A DNA stretch of 64,000 nt, taken from the NCBI GenBank assembly GCA_964637165.1, contig CAZWVI010000008.1:1-64000 (forward strand), given 5' to 3'. The translations under genes and the position numbers were made by a program. Positions 51,248-59,722 of the stretch are shown in pieces. This stretch comes from CAZWVI01 sp964637165 (GTDB lineage Bacteria; Planctomycetota; UBA1135). The notes under the pieces are model-generated. The model was not told the DNA's origin and did not search any database. It saw nothing but the letters and a program-made list of their open reading frames with translations. Positions within the stretch are counted from its first letter, which is position 1; each line of letters starts with the position of its first letter.

Positions 51248-52264
51248 ATGGACATGCTACTTACCACCCTAAGCTTGAGCTTCTTGGCCCAACCAATTTC
51301 ACTGCAACAAGATCCGCAGCCAACAGTCAGCCCTGAAAAGCCGACCGCGGCCGCCAAAGAGACGGCTACGCCCTTGCTTTTCCGAGTTTTGAGCGGCACA
51401 TTAGCTGGCAAAGAACGCGGGCTGGGTGGGTCTTCTGAGGGGTGGAGCAAATTCGAAAAAATCCTCGGGGGCTCATTTTTGCATATGAGTTACCACCAAT
51501 TCAAAGAAGATGGCAGCCTGGGATACAGCATGGTGCAATTTTTTCAGCCACTCGCTGACGGCAAAGTGGCGGCGTGGCACTTCGATGAAATGGGCGGCAT
51601 GTCAACTTGGAGTGGTGAAATATCTAAACGCGGCTTGAACTTGGTAACAAAAAACCCGACTGGTGAAGTTGTCGGGATTCAAACTTTTGAATGGGAAAAT
51701 GGCGGCTACCAATTTCGCTTGCGCGGCATGGGGCCAGGCGGTCGCGAAGCCGGTCTCATTGATTTTTTACAGGGCAACTATCAACCAACGACGAAATGGC
51801 GCAAGGCCCCCGTCAACAAAAAGTTACTCGAACAAACTAAGCAACTGCCCTACGCCTGGTATCTTGGCACCTTCAGCGGAAAAGAAGTTTCAACATATGG
51901 GAACTCAGAAGGTGTCATGACTACTGCAATTGGTCCTGGTCCATGGTTCAACACTTTTTATCAAACTTTGATTCAGGGTATGCCGGTTTTTAGTGGAATG
52001 GGCATGGTCATGGCTGACAAAGATGGAGCCTTTAAGTTGCACTGGTTCGAACAGGGCGGCGGCTACGCCCTGATTGAAGGGCAAAGTGATTCAAAAGGTA
52101 ATGTTGAGGCCATTCTTAAAAATCAAAAAGGTCAAATAGTCGAAAGCCACCAAGATGTACGCATTAGTGATGACCGCTACACCTTCACCATCAATCAACT
52201 AAACGAGAAAAGCCAAAAGTTGGAATTATTCATGACTGGTGAATATGTCCGTCAGCCAAAGTAA
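51248..52264 (+). CDS. Secreted protein with two tandem DUF1579-like domains
   Basis: ATG 51248 (or the second ATG at 51254, which is 7 nt after a TAGAAT box) gives a signal-like leader MDMLLTTLSLSFLAQ and about 338 residues. The body holds two similar units: LSGTLAGKERGLGGSSEGWSKF...QFFQPLADGKVAAWHFDEMGGM and YLGTFSGKEVSTYGNSEGVMTT...MADKDGAFKLHWFEQGGGYALIEG. Each has the W/G-rich lipocalin-like pattern of DUF1579/heme-binding-type proteins. No ligand residues are obvious. Its stop overlaps the HAD gene start (TAATG). Confidence 0.62.
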   Translation: MDMLLTTLSLSFLAQPISLQQDPQPTVSPEKPTAAAKETATPLLFRVLSGTLAGKERGLGGSSEGWSKFEKILGGSFLHMSYHQFKEDGSLGYSMVQFFQPLADGKVAAWHFDEMGGMSTWSGEISKRGLNLVTKNPTGEVVGIQTFEWENGGYQFRLRGMGPGGREAGLIDFLQGNYQPTTKWRKAPVNKKLLEQTKQLPYAWYLGTFSGKEVSTYGNSEGVMTTAIGPGPWFNTFYQTLIQGMPVFSGMGMVMADKDGAFKLHWFEQGGGYALIEGQSDSKGNVEAILKNQKGQIVESHQDVRISDDRYTFTINQLNEKSQKLELFMTGEYVRQPK

Positions 52265-52935
52265 TGTTCAAAGCAATAACATTTGATTGCTTCGGCACCT
52301 TAATTGATTGGCGTAGTGGCCAGCGCCGGGTGCTCGAACAATTCCCCAGCTTGCGCGCGCAAAGCGAAAAAATTGATGACATAATTTCGGCACGCGGGGC
52401 AATTGAAATCGAGTTGCAACAACAAGCTTGGCGTAATTATGAAAGTATTTTACGCGATTCAATAGAGCAAGCAGTAACCGTTGTTTGTGGTGAAGCGTTA
52501 ACTCCAACTGAAGCTCGTGCATTTGCCGCCTCGCAAATTGGTTGGCCACTTTTTCCTGACACGCTGTCGGCACTTAAACGGCTTAGCCAAAATTATCCAC
52601 TCGGATTACTGTCGAACTGTGATGAACAAAGCTTGAAGCTGTGCGCCCACAAGCATTTTTCTGGCGTGGCGATTCGGCTGATGATTTGTTCTGAATCGCT
52701 CAGAAGCTATAAGCCGAATCACGCCCACTGGGGTGCGTTATTGGGCGAATTGGAGTGCGACCCACACCAAGTCTTGCACGTGTCTTTCAGCCCTGAGTAC
52801 GATTTACATCCCGCGGCTGAGCTTGGCTTTAGTTTGGCCTTTATTGACCGCGAAGGCTGTGGCGTTCCGGCAAATATCGACTGCCAATTTGTGGCCGATG
52901 ATTTGCAGGGGTTAAGCGAGCAACTACTTAAGTAA
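52264..52935 (+). CDS. HAD-superfamily hydrolase, haloacid-dehalogenase type
   Basis: A 223-residue cytosolic hydrolase. HAD motif I is FDCFGTLIDW (nucleophile Asp at residue 6, with Cys-Phe-Gly-Thr like the L-2-haloacid dehalogenase branch), motif II is LLSNCDE, motif III includes the Lys in YKPNHAHWG and motif IV is YDLHPAAELGF. It resembles 2-haloacid dehalogenase/phosphatase proteins; substrate unknown. It overlaps the previous gene by one base and the convergent tricorn-like gene by 12 bp. Confidence 0.87.
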   Translation: MFKAITFDCFGTLIDWRSGQRRVLEQFPSLRAQSEKIDDIISARGAIEIELQQQAWRNYESILRDSIEQAVTVVCGEALTPTEARAFAASQIGWPLFPDTLSALKRLSQNYPLGLLSNCDEQSLKLCAHKHFSGVAIRLMICSESLRSYKPNHAHWGALLGELECDPHQVLHVSFSPEYDLHPAAELGFSLAFIDREGCGVPANIDCQFVADDLQGLSEQLLK

Positions 52936-55900
52936 TCCCATGCCGACTTCGATGGCCTTATTGAGCTGGCGGTCAACGCCTACGACATAATCACCCGGTA
53001 GGTTCTCGACCGGGTAATCAGGAGGGCACCCATTAAGTTCCATGTTGGTTTGCGCTTCATCGTTTACATACCAACCACGGAATGGTAATCGCACATAGGA
53101 GCCATCCTGCAAGTACGCCGCACCGGTTGAAATAACCGCCCCGTATGTTTGTTTGCCAACAATCGGACCACGCCCCAAAGTTTTAATTGACCAGGAGAAA
53201 ATTTCAGCATTGGAGTATGAATTTTCATTACACAACACCACCACCGGCTTATCCCATGTTGCAAAGATGCGGCGCCCCTGTGGGTAGCCGATACCACCGC
53301 CACGCGGAATTGTGAGTGCGTGGTCCTTAACCATGAGCATCGCCAACACCATGTCAGTAGTCCAACCGCCACCATTTTCGCGAACATCAATAATTAATCC
53401 ATCTTTGTCGTTAGCGGCGCGGAAGAGATCACGTTCGAACTCAAGCAAACTTCCTTTCCCCATCCCTTCAATGTGGATGTACCCGTAGCGGTCTTCAGAG
53501 AACTTCTCGACATGGGCCCGCGCCAAATCGACATGGCGACGGTACATCGCCGACCGTACGGATGACCAAGCTGTCGGGCGAATAATTACTTCGCGGCTTT
53601 CGCCGGCACTATTGGCAACCTGCAAGAAACATTCTTGACTAGCTTTACCCAACATTAAGGCTGCCCAGTTGTCGCCTGATTGATAGGTATTTCCATCCAC
53701 GGCAAGCACAACATCACCAACATTTAACTTAGAGATACTGCGCGCTGCTGGCATTGTTGGCAACACTTCAGCGACCTTACGGCCTGGGCCGGCAAAATCA
53801 CTTTCCCACATAACACCAAGTGCACCAGTGTTTTGATTATCAGTTTCTCTGGCGCGGGTGCTACCCCCACCGTAAAAGCCCATGTGACTGGCATTCATTT
53901 CACCGAGCATCCAATTCATCGCCACGCCGAAATCTTCTTCGGTTGAGGCCGCAGTTGCAATCGGCGACCACTTTTCCAATGAACCCGACCAGTCATGGCC
54001 GTGAAAATTTGGGTCGTAGAACATTCGGTCGAGGGCGCGCCAGCCTTCATCAACAATCGCCTTACGCAATGCTGGGCGGTCTTCACGAACTTGTACGGAG
54101 AAGGGGTAAGTGGTGGCTTTTGACTCGTGGCCAATAATGTTTCCACTCTTGGTGTAAAACATTGTTTTATCCGCCAAAGTAAAACTCGACACCGTTGACG
54201 AATCAATTTCTTTAGTTTTGCGATCCCAAATATTAACTTTATGGAATCCTTTTTCGCCAGTCGTACCTGAAGTCAGCCTAGTGCCCAAACTAACATTAAA
54301 ATAAATACTGTCAGAATCTTTATTCCAACCTAGGGCTCGTTCATTGGCTTCGAACTTACTCATGCGTTGAATGCGTAGGTTTAAGTCTTCGAAATCGATT
54401 TCGAGTAATGGTTGTTCTTCCGATTCCTCCGGCTCCTGATCTTTTTTATCGCTCTTATCCTCGTCATTCTCATTTACCTTGTCCTTCTCTTTGTCCTTCT
54501 CTTTGTCCTCTTTCTTTTCCTCCTTCTTTTTCTTTTCCTCCTTCTTCTCGAGTTCCTCTTTGACCTCTTTGGCTTCCAAACGCTCACGCTCGGTCATTTC
54601 TTGATCTTCCTTGAATAGCCACGCAACATAGACATCAGTTTCATCAAGCATTTGTCGCCGCGAAGTAAAGGCCAGCTTACGACCATCAGGACTCCAATGT
54701 GGATTGGTGTCATCATCTGGGTGAGCAGTCACATTAAACGCATCGAAATCGATGTCGGCACGACCAAGAAAAATATCGTAATTAAAATCATCATTAACTG
54801 CCGACCAAGCAATCCACTTTGAATCGGGTGCCCATTCAAAACTGGGTGGCTCAAAGCCACTGCTTAAGACTCGTTCGACCTTAAAGTCAACCAAGTCGCC
54901 AACCACTAGATCACCAGGAGTTTGCGTCCACGCCAATCGCTTTCCGTTTGGCGACAGTGCCGGCGAACTTTCATCGACAGCTGTTTCAGTCTTGCGACTT
55001 AAGGTAAAACTTTGAGCCTGATAAAAAGGCACCACACCATCCACCGGCAGTGGGCTGGCTGTATAAAACTCAGCATTACCGTCACGTTCGGAAACAAACA
55101 ATAAATGCTTCCCATCCTCAATCCATACCGGTGAGTAATCAGGTGCGACATTCTCAGTAACACGTACGCATCGTTCGATTTTGTCATGCTTGCGCATCAC
55201 AAAAATATCGCCGCCACTAACGAAGGCTATCGACTCACCATCTGGAGAAACCGCCAACTCGCTGGCACCGCTGGTTATTGTTTTGGTGCGTTGTTCTGGA
55301 ACTGAGGGGTCGTAAGACCCGTAAACCGCCAATTCAGTGGCGCGGCCACTAAGGGTGTCGATTAACACTAAAGCGCGGCCAAGTTCGGCAACCACCGTCG
55401 AGCCATCCTTACTGATATTGGGATTGCGCAAAGATTGATTGCCGTCATTGAAAATTGCTTCAGTTTTAGAACTTGCGACTTCGACTCGCCATAGCCCTAG
55501 CTCACGGCCATCTTCGTTCCCCTTGCAGGCACGGTCGGAAGTGAAGAAAACGTGATTGCCGGTTGGCGACCACATCGGATGAAGATCATTTCCATCAAAT
55601 GTAGTTAACTGACGATGCTTGTCGGAGGCTGCATCCCATATCCACAACTCGCTAGATGCCGGGCCACGGTAAGCACGACGATTTGGTTGGCCGTGGCCAC
55701 GTTCATAAACAACCGCGCTTCCATTGTTAAAGCTATCTGGCCTTTGCACCGCACTATCGACTAACAATTCCGGAGTGCGACCGTCCAAGTATGCAATCCA
55801 CGCCCCTTGGCCACGACGCGCATACCAACGAGTTCCGGTGCGACCAATCAACAAACGCTCGTCATCAACCCAAGCGTGCAACCTATCGTGTTCGGAGTGA

Positions 55901-56277
55901 TAAGTGATGCGTTGCACTTGGCCGCCGCTAGCCGAGATGACAAAAACATCTTGATTGCCAAAGCGCTGACTTAAAAAAGCAATTTGCTCTCCGTTTGGCG
56001 ACCACATTGGAGTGCCGTCATATCCAGCATGTGCGGTTAGGCGCAAAGCTTGCCCAGAGACAACATCAGCTACCCAAATATCTCCTTGGTGACTAAAGGC
56101 GACACGCTTTGCGTCAGGAGATAGAGCGGGATGGCGCGGAAATTCAAGCTGGTTTGCCGCGCGAATTGACGCTTCGCCGTCACCCACAAATGTATGCACC
56201 AAACTTCCGCGAGGTGACGGGCTGGCCGTACACGAGGAAGCAAGAATTAAGGAAATCAGGCAGGAGAGGATTCTCAT
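52924..56277 (-). CDS. Tricorn-like protease: WD40-like propellers plus PDZ and S41 peptidase
   Basis: A 1117-residue exported protein (lipoprotein-type start MRILSCLISLILASSC). The N-terminal 550 residues carry many PD40/TolB-like strands with S[PT][DN]G motifs (WSPNGEQIAF, VSPDGESIAF, LSPNGKRLAW). A highly charged Lys/Glu linker (about residues 555-625) follows, encoded by a low-complexity stretch at 54412-54600. The C-terminal part has the tricorn core, a PDZ domain and an S41 peptidase with catalytic Ser near residue 1020 in CNENSYSNAEIF and a His in NASHMGF. It probably degrades peptides in the periplasm. Confidence 0.88.
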   Translation of the reverse strand: MRILSCLISLILASSCTASPSPRGSLVHTFVGDGEASIRAANQLEFPRHPALSPDAKRVAFSHQGDIWVADVVSGQALRLTAHAGYDGTPMWSPNGEQIAFLSQRFGNQDVFVISASGGQVQRITYHSEHDRLHAWVDDERLLIGRTGTRWYARRGQGAWIAYLDGRTPELLVDSAVQRPDSFNNGSAVVYERGHGQPNRRAYRGPASSELWIWDAASDKHRQLTTFDGNDLHPMWSPTGNHVFFTSDRACKGNEDGRELGLWRVEVASSKTEAIFNDGNQSLRNPNISKDGSTVVAELGRALVLIDTLSGRATELAVYGSYDPSVPEQRTKTITSGASELAVSPDGESIAFVSGGDIFVMRKHDKIERCVRVTENVAPDYSPVWIEDGKHLLFVSERDGNAEFYTASPLPVDGVVPFYQAQSFTLSRKTETAVDESSPALSPNGKRLAWTQTPGDLVVGDLVDFKVERVLSSGFEPPSFEWAPDSKWIAWSAVNDDFNYDIFLGRADIDFDAFNVTAHPDDDTNPHWSPDGRKLAFTSRRQMLDETDVYVAWLFKEDQEMTERERLEAKEVKEELEKKEEKKKKEEKKEDKEKDKEKDKVNENDEDKSDKKDQEPEESEEQPLLEIDFEDLNLRIQRMSKFEANERALGWNKDSDSIYFNVSLGTRLTSGTTGEKGFHKVNIWDRKTKEIDSSTVSSFTLADKTMFYTKSGNIIGHESKATTYPFSVQVREDRPALRKAIVDEGWRALDRMFYDPNFHGHDWSGSLEKWSPIATAASTEEDFGVAMNWMLGEMNASHMGFYGGGSTRARETDNQNTGALGVMWESDFAGPGRKVAEVLPTMPAARSISKLNVGDVVLAVDGNTYQSGDNWAALMLGKASQECFLQVANSAGESREVIIRPTAWSSVRSAMYRRHVDLARAHVEKFSEDRYGYIHIEGMGKGSLLEFERDLFRAANDKDGLIIDVRENGGGWTTDMVLAMLMVKDHALTIPRGGGIGYPQGRRIFATWDKPVVVLCNENSYSNAEIFSWSIKTLGRGPIVGKQTYGAVISTGAAYLQDGSYVRLPFRGWYVNDEAQTNMELNGCPPDYPVENLPGDYVVGVDRQLNKAIEVGMGLLK

Positions 56278-56326
56278 CGAAGCAAGAATATACCCTCTCC
56301 CAGTAGAGCTTGGCCAAGCAACTCTA

Positions 56327-57787
56327 TCAGTTGATTTCCAAGTGCACGGTCAAGTTGTGGCGCTCACCAAATAAAGTCATTACGTTACGTTTGATTGTTA
56401 GCTGCTGATTGGAGTCTAGTAGGTAAACACCGTGGATTCCAGCCTGGAATTCATTTACTTGCTCGATATTAACTTTTTGCGCAGGCAATACGACTTGACC
56501 TAAAACTATCAACTCCGACCCCATGAAAATAGTTTTGCTTTCGCCCAAGCTACATTCACTCATATCCAAATCCAGTTTAACTTGTCCAGAATCTAGCAAC
56601 TCAATACTCGCCAGCAGTCCGGAAAAACAATCACTCATCAGCGGGTCGGCAATTCGCGAGGAACAAGCAATTTCAACGTCCCAATCGGTTAAGGCTTGGG
56701 AACTAACCCCATCGGCGAGTTTTAGCGGGTGTTGCGCACTTAAGTAGCCATTTACTTGGTACAGAACATCTTCATCAGTTTCACTGCCAATCGAAATAGT
56801 TAATTCACATTCGCGACTAGTATTGGCTGCAACAATTTCTTCAACTGCACTAACCATCGCCTCGCCAGCTGAATTACCGCGAAAGACTAACCACCCGAAC
56901 TCACTAACACCCAATCGCGCAAAGTTAATTCCATTAATGAATTTTTTGTAATCACCAGTAGTCATCGAGCTTGCATCAACTACTGAGGCACCTTCACTGT
57001 TTGGTGCGGTCATGCCAATTGCTGGCACTGCCCCATCAACTGTCAATTCAATATTTAGCTCAGAATCACCAAAACCCGGAATGTGCATACTTACCGGCAC
57101 TCCTGGAGTCACCGCCATAGTATTTGAAAATTCGACAATCGCTCTTTGCAAGTGATCTAATCCAGACATATCCGCAGAACCAGTTTCTATCGGTGAGGCC
57201 CCAAGACTAGTGGTATGGCATAAAGCCATTTCCATTTGCCAACCCTGACCGGGGTTTGGTAACAATCGTATTGCCAAGCTCATACCATCAAAAGCCGAAC
57301 AAACATAGGGATCGGCAATCGAAACTCCTTGGGCAATTTCAACATCAAAAGATTTCAGTAAAGATCGCTCGGCACCCTCAAAAAAATTCACTAATGGTCC
57401 TACTTGTACCGGCTCAGATCCAGCCAAGAACAACTCGCCATTACTGGCATCATAAATTTTATAAGACAAACTAACTGCTGCTGGTGAAACCAACTCTGCC
57501 CAGCTCTCCAGACTGCCGCCACCTAAAGAAGAAGTTTTTGCAAGCAAGCGCACCAAATCTTCCTGTGCTTCAAGACCACCGAGTGGCGCGACTTCCTCCA
57601 TCTCAGGATCGTAATTAAATGACGGGCGCAACATCAACCATGCGTCCTCATCTTTCCAGCGCTGTTCAAGCCCTTGGTCACGGTGCTGATAGCCATCCAC
57701 CACCTTACTTGGGTGTGGGCCGGCTACAGTTTGGCCATTGAGAGTGGTGCAAAGCAGGAAAGTGCTTACGATAACGATGTTCTTCAT
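56327..57787 (-). CDS. Secreted protein with an internal duplication, unknown function
   Basis: Not recognised. The 486-residue product has a signal peptide (MKNIVIVSTFLLCTTLNGQ). Two regions resemble each other: FDVEIAQGVSIADPYVCSAFDGMSLAIRLLP... (about residues 150-200) and WDVEIACSSRIADPLMSDCFSGLLASIELLD... (about 375-425), each followed by MxxCxLG. The shared pattern is xDVEIA-IADP-C-F-G-A-I-LL. The repeats span half the protein each, suggesting duplication of a domain of about 220 residues rich in beta strands. Divergent from the diguanylate cyclase with a palindrome between them. Confidence 0.6.
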   Translation of the reverse strand: MKNIVIVSTFLLCTTLNGQTVAGPHPSKVVDGYQHRDQGLEQRWKDEDAWLMLRPSFNYDPEMEEVAPLGGLEAQEDLVRLLAKTSSLGGGSLESWAELVSPAAVSLSYKIYDASNGELFLAGSEPVQVGPLVNFFEGAERSLLKSFDVEIAQGVSIADPYVCSAFDGMSLAIRLLPNPGQGWQMEMALCHTTSLGASPIETGSADMSGLDHLQRAIVEFSNTMAVTPGVPVSMHIPGFGDSELNIELTVDGAVPAIGMTAPNSEGASVVDASSMTTGDYKKFINGINFARLGVSEFGWLVFRGNSAGEAMVSAVEEIVAANTSRECELTISIGSETDEDVLYQVNGYLSAQHPLKLADGVSSQALTDWDVEIACSSRIADPLMSDCFSGLLASIELLDSGQVKLDLDMSECSLGESKTIFMGSELIVLGQVVLPAQKVNIEQVNEFQAGIHGVYLLDSNQQLTIKRNVMTLFGERHNLTVHLEIN

Positions 57788-57815
57788 GTGTTTTTGGAAG
57801 AATTAGGATTCCCAA

Positions 57816-57832
57816 GATTATACATGATAATC
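57816..57832. promoter_or_regulatory. 17-bp palindrome in a divergent promoter region
   Basis: GATTAT-ACATG-ATAATC, perfect 6-bp arms. It lies between the minus-strand secreted protein (start 57787) and the REC-GGDEF gene (start 57926). Read on the minus strand it includes TATAAT, so it may overlap a -10 element; an operator or overlapping promoter is likely. Confidence 0.4.
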
Positions 57833-57925
57833 CCATATAGCCTTCAGGAAACCCAAAAAACCGCCGACAAAGAGATGAAGCGGGCCCGAGTTGTCTGCCG
57901 ACACTCCTCTAAACAATTCTTGCCG

Positions 57926-58903
57926 ATGAACATCCTGATTGCTGAAGACAACGCGGTTACCTGCCGCCTCCTAACCCGCGCCCTTGAGTCGTGGGGCCAC
58001 ACCGTTTTCGCCGCTGGAGATGGCACTCAAGCATGGAATATTTATCAACAACAATCAATCAGTTTAGTGCTTAGTGATTGGATGATGCCCGGAATTGACG
58101 GCCTCGAATTGTGTCGCCGTATACGCGCATCCAACTTACATTCAAGTAACCCCTCCTATATCATTCTGCTTACTGCTCAAGATTCGGTTGAATCTTTAGC
58201 CGCTGGTTTTGCCGCGGGCGCCGACGACTACATTGCCAAACCATTTGACAATGCTGAACTACAAGCGCGCGTCCACGCTGGCATGCGCATCATCGCACTC
58301 CAAAAAGAATTAATCGATGCTCGCGAACAAGTCGAGCACATGGCACTTACCGACTCGCTAACAAATATTTTTAACCGTCGAGCTTTGGTCGATGCACTGC
58401 GCCGCGACGAAGACCGCATGCGGCGTGACAACCGGTCAATCGGAATTGTGCTGGCCGATGTTGATCGCTTCAAGCAAGTCAACGATACTTGGGGCCATGA
58501 ATCGGGCGACCGCATTCTGGAATTAGTTGCCAAGTGCATGCAAGCAAGTGTTCGCACTGGCGACTATGTTGGTCGCTGGGGTGGCGAAGAATTTTTATTG
58601 GTACTACCTGGCGCCGACATCATTCAAAGTGCTGAGGTTGCCGAACGTTGTCGCACTTTAATCGAAGCTCAAACAATCGGTCTGGAAAACGGTGCCTCAT
58701 TAAGCGTCACCAGCTCCTTTGGAGTAGCCGCAACCGAAGGTGTTAATCGCTGCGACATCATGGACTTAGTCCAACAAGCCGACAAAGCAATGTATTGGGC
58801 GAAAGATGCCGGGCGCAACCGAGTGAAAATACACGTCGGCAGTGCTGGCCCGGGCAGTTCTTCCGGATCATCTGGTTCCGTCGATGGCGACCAAGCCGCT
58901 TAG
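57926..58903 (+). CDS. Response regulator diguanylate cyclase (REC-GGDEF)
   Basis: Makes cyclic di-GMP on receiver phosphorylation. ATG 57926 starts MNILIAEDNAVTCRLL, the receiver domain (about 1-125) with acidic pair ED, phospho-acceptor Asp in LVLSDWMMPG and Lys in IAKPF. A short helix follows, then a GGDEF domain (about 145-305) with signature GRWGGEEF and an upstream RTGD that fits the product-inhibition I-site (RxxD five residues before GGEEF). It appears fully active, unlike the degenerate protein at 29176. The C-terminus is Ser/Gly-rich. No cognate kinase is adjacent. Confidence 0.95.
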   Translation: MNILIAEDNAVTCRLLTRALESWGHTVFAAGDGTQAWNIYQQQSISLVLSDWMMPGIDGLELCRRIRASNLHSSNPSYIILLTAQDSVESLAAGFAAGADDYIAKPFDNAELQARVHAGMRIIALQKELIDAREQVEHMALTDSLTNIFNRRALVDALRRDEDRMRRDNRSIGIVLADVDRFKQVNDTWGHESGDRILELVAKCMQASVRTGDYVGRWGGEEFLLVLPGADIIQSAEVAERCRTLIEAQTIGLENGASLSVTSSFGVAATEGVNRCDIMDLVQQADKAMYWAKDAGRNRVKIHVGSAGPGSSSGSSGSVDGDQAA

Positions 58904-58933
58904 TTAGCGAACGGATATAAAACCAATTGACTA

Positions 58934-58945
58934 GCGGCAAACCGC
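58934..58945. terminator. Weak convergent hairpin between the cyclase and tauE-like genes
   Basis: GCGG-CAAA-CCGC lies in the 45-bp convergent gap. Outer arms AAAACCAA and TTGGTTTT surround it but the right arm is inside the TauE-like coding sequence. A short, low-confidence bidirectional terminator. Confidence 0.3.
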
Positions 58946-58948
58946 ATC

Positions 58949-59722
58949 TTATTGGCGTTGGTTTTGTCTCAGGAGCATGAAGGCGGCAAAGAGTAGAAAG
59001 CTAGCAAAGATCAGTTGTAAGCTTTGCTGGGCAACCACTTGATCACGTAGCCAAACAGCGACAACTGCGCAGATTGTTGAACTAGGGATAAGAACTATCG
59101 CTGTTTCAAAATCTAAGCGCTGTTGAGTGCGGGCAATTAGTGCGCCACCAATAGCAGTCGGTACCATCGCGGCCAATGAGGTGGCAGCCGCTGCCGCGAA
59201 ACTGAATCCGCCAACCACTAGCAGTAGGCCAGGAACAACAATTACTCCCCCGCCGACTCCGAATAAGCTTGAAGTTATCCCGGCGATGAAACCAAGCCCA
59301 AGTGCTGCTCCTAACATTTGCCTTAAACTTAAATGCAAGTCGCTGAAGTGATTTAAATCGCCACCAACAAATCCAAAATTACGCAGAGCAATATAGATTA
59401 AAAAAATCACGAAGATATAACGCAAATTGTGCGAGGATATTTTCTGCACAATGGCGGCGCCAACTGGTGCGCCAACTTGTCCCCCGAGTGCCACCATCAA
59501 AGCTAACAACCAAGAGGTTTGTCCAGGGCCGGTAAAGATGCCAGCAATTACTGCAACGAAGGCCACGGGCGCGACCACCCATAATGCGGTTCCAAATGCC
59601 CGACCAGGGCTAAAGCCGGCCAACATCAAGGCAGGCCCAACCACCAAACCACCACCGATTCCGAGCAAACCAGAAAGCAATCCGGCCACGCTTCCAAGTA
59701 ATACGGCGGCTAATTTATTCAC
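58949..59722 (-). CDS. TauE/SafE-family membrane exporter
   Basis: A 257-residue membrane protein with about eight hydrophobic segments. The duplicated motif GLLSGLLGIGGGLVVGPALMLAG (in pieces, residues about 14-36) and SLFGVGGGVIVVPGLLLVVG (about 150-170) is diagnostic for TauE/SafE sulfite/sulfonate exporters. It is coupled to hldE by a 4-bp overlap. Substrate assignment to an organo-sulfonate or sulfite is family-level only. Confidence 0.9.
   Translation of the reverse strand: MNKLAAVLLGSVAGLLSGLLGIGGGLVVGPALMLAGFSPGRAFGTALWVVAPVAFVAVIAGIFTGPGQTSWLLALMVALGGQVGAPVGAAIVQKISSHNLRYIFVIFLIYIALRNFGFVGGDLNHFSDLHLSLRQMLGAALGLGFIAGITSSLFGVGGGVIVVPGLLLVVGGFSFAAAAATSLAAMVPTAIGGALIARTQQRLDFETAIVLIPSSTICAVVAVWLRDQVVAQQSLQLIFASFLLFAAFMLLRQNQRQ

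Noticed and set aside
54412..54618. Leu/Phe-rich 68-residue frame that looks like a membrane peptide
   Set aside because: It is the antisense of the Lys/Glu linker codons in the tricorn-like gene.
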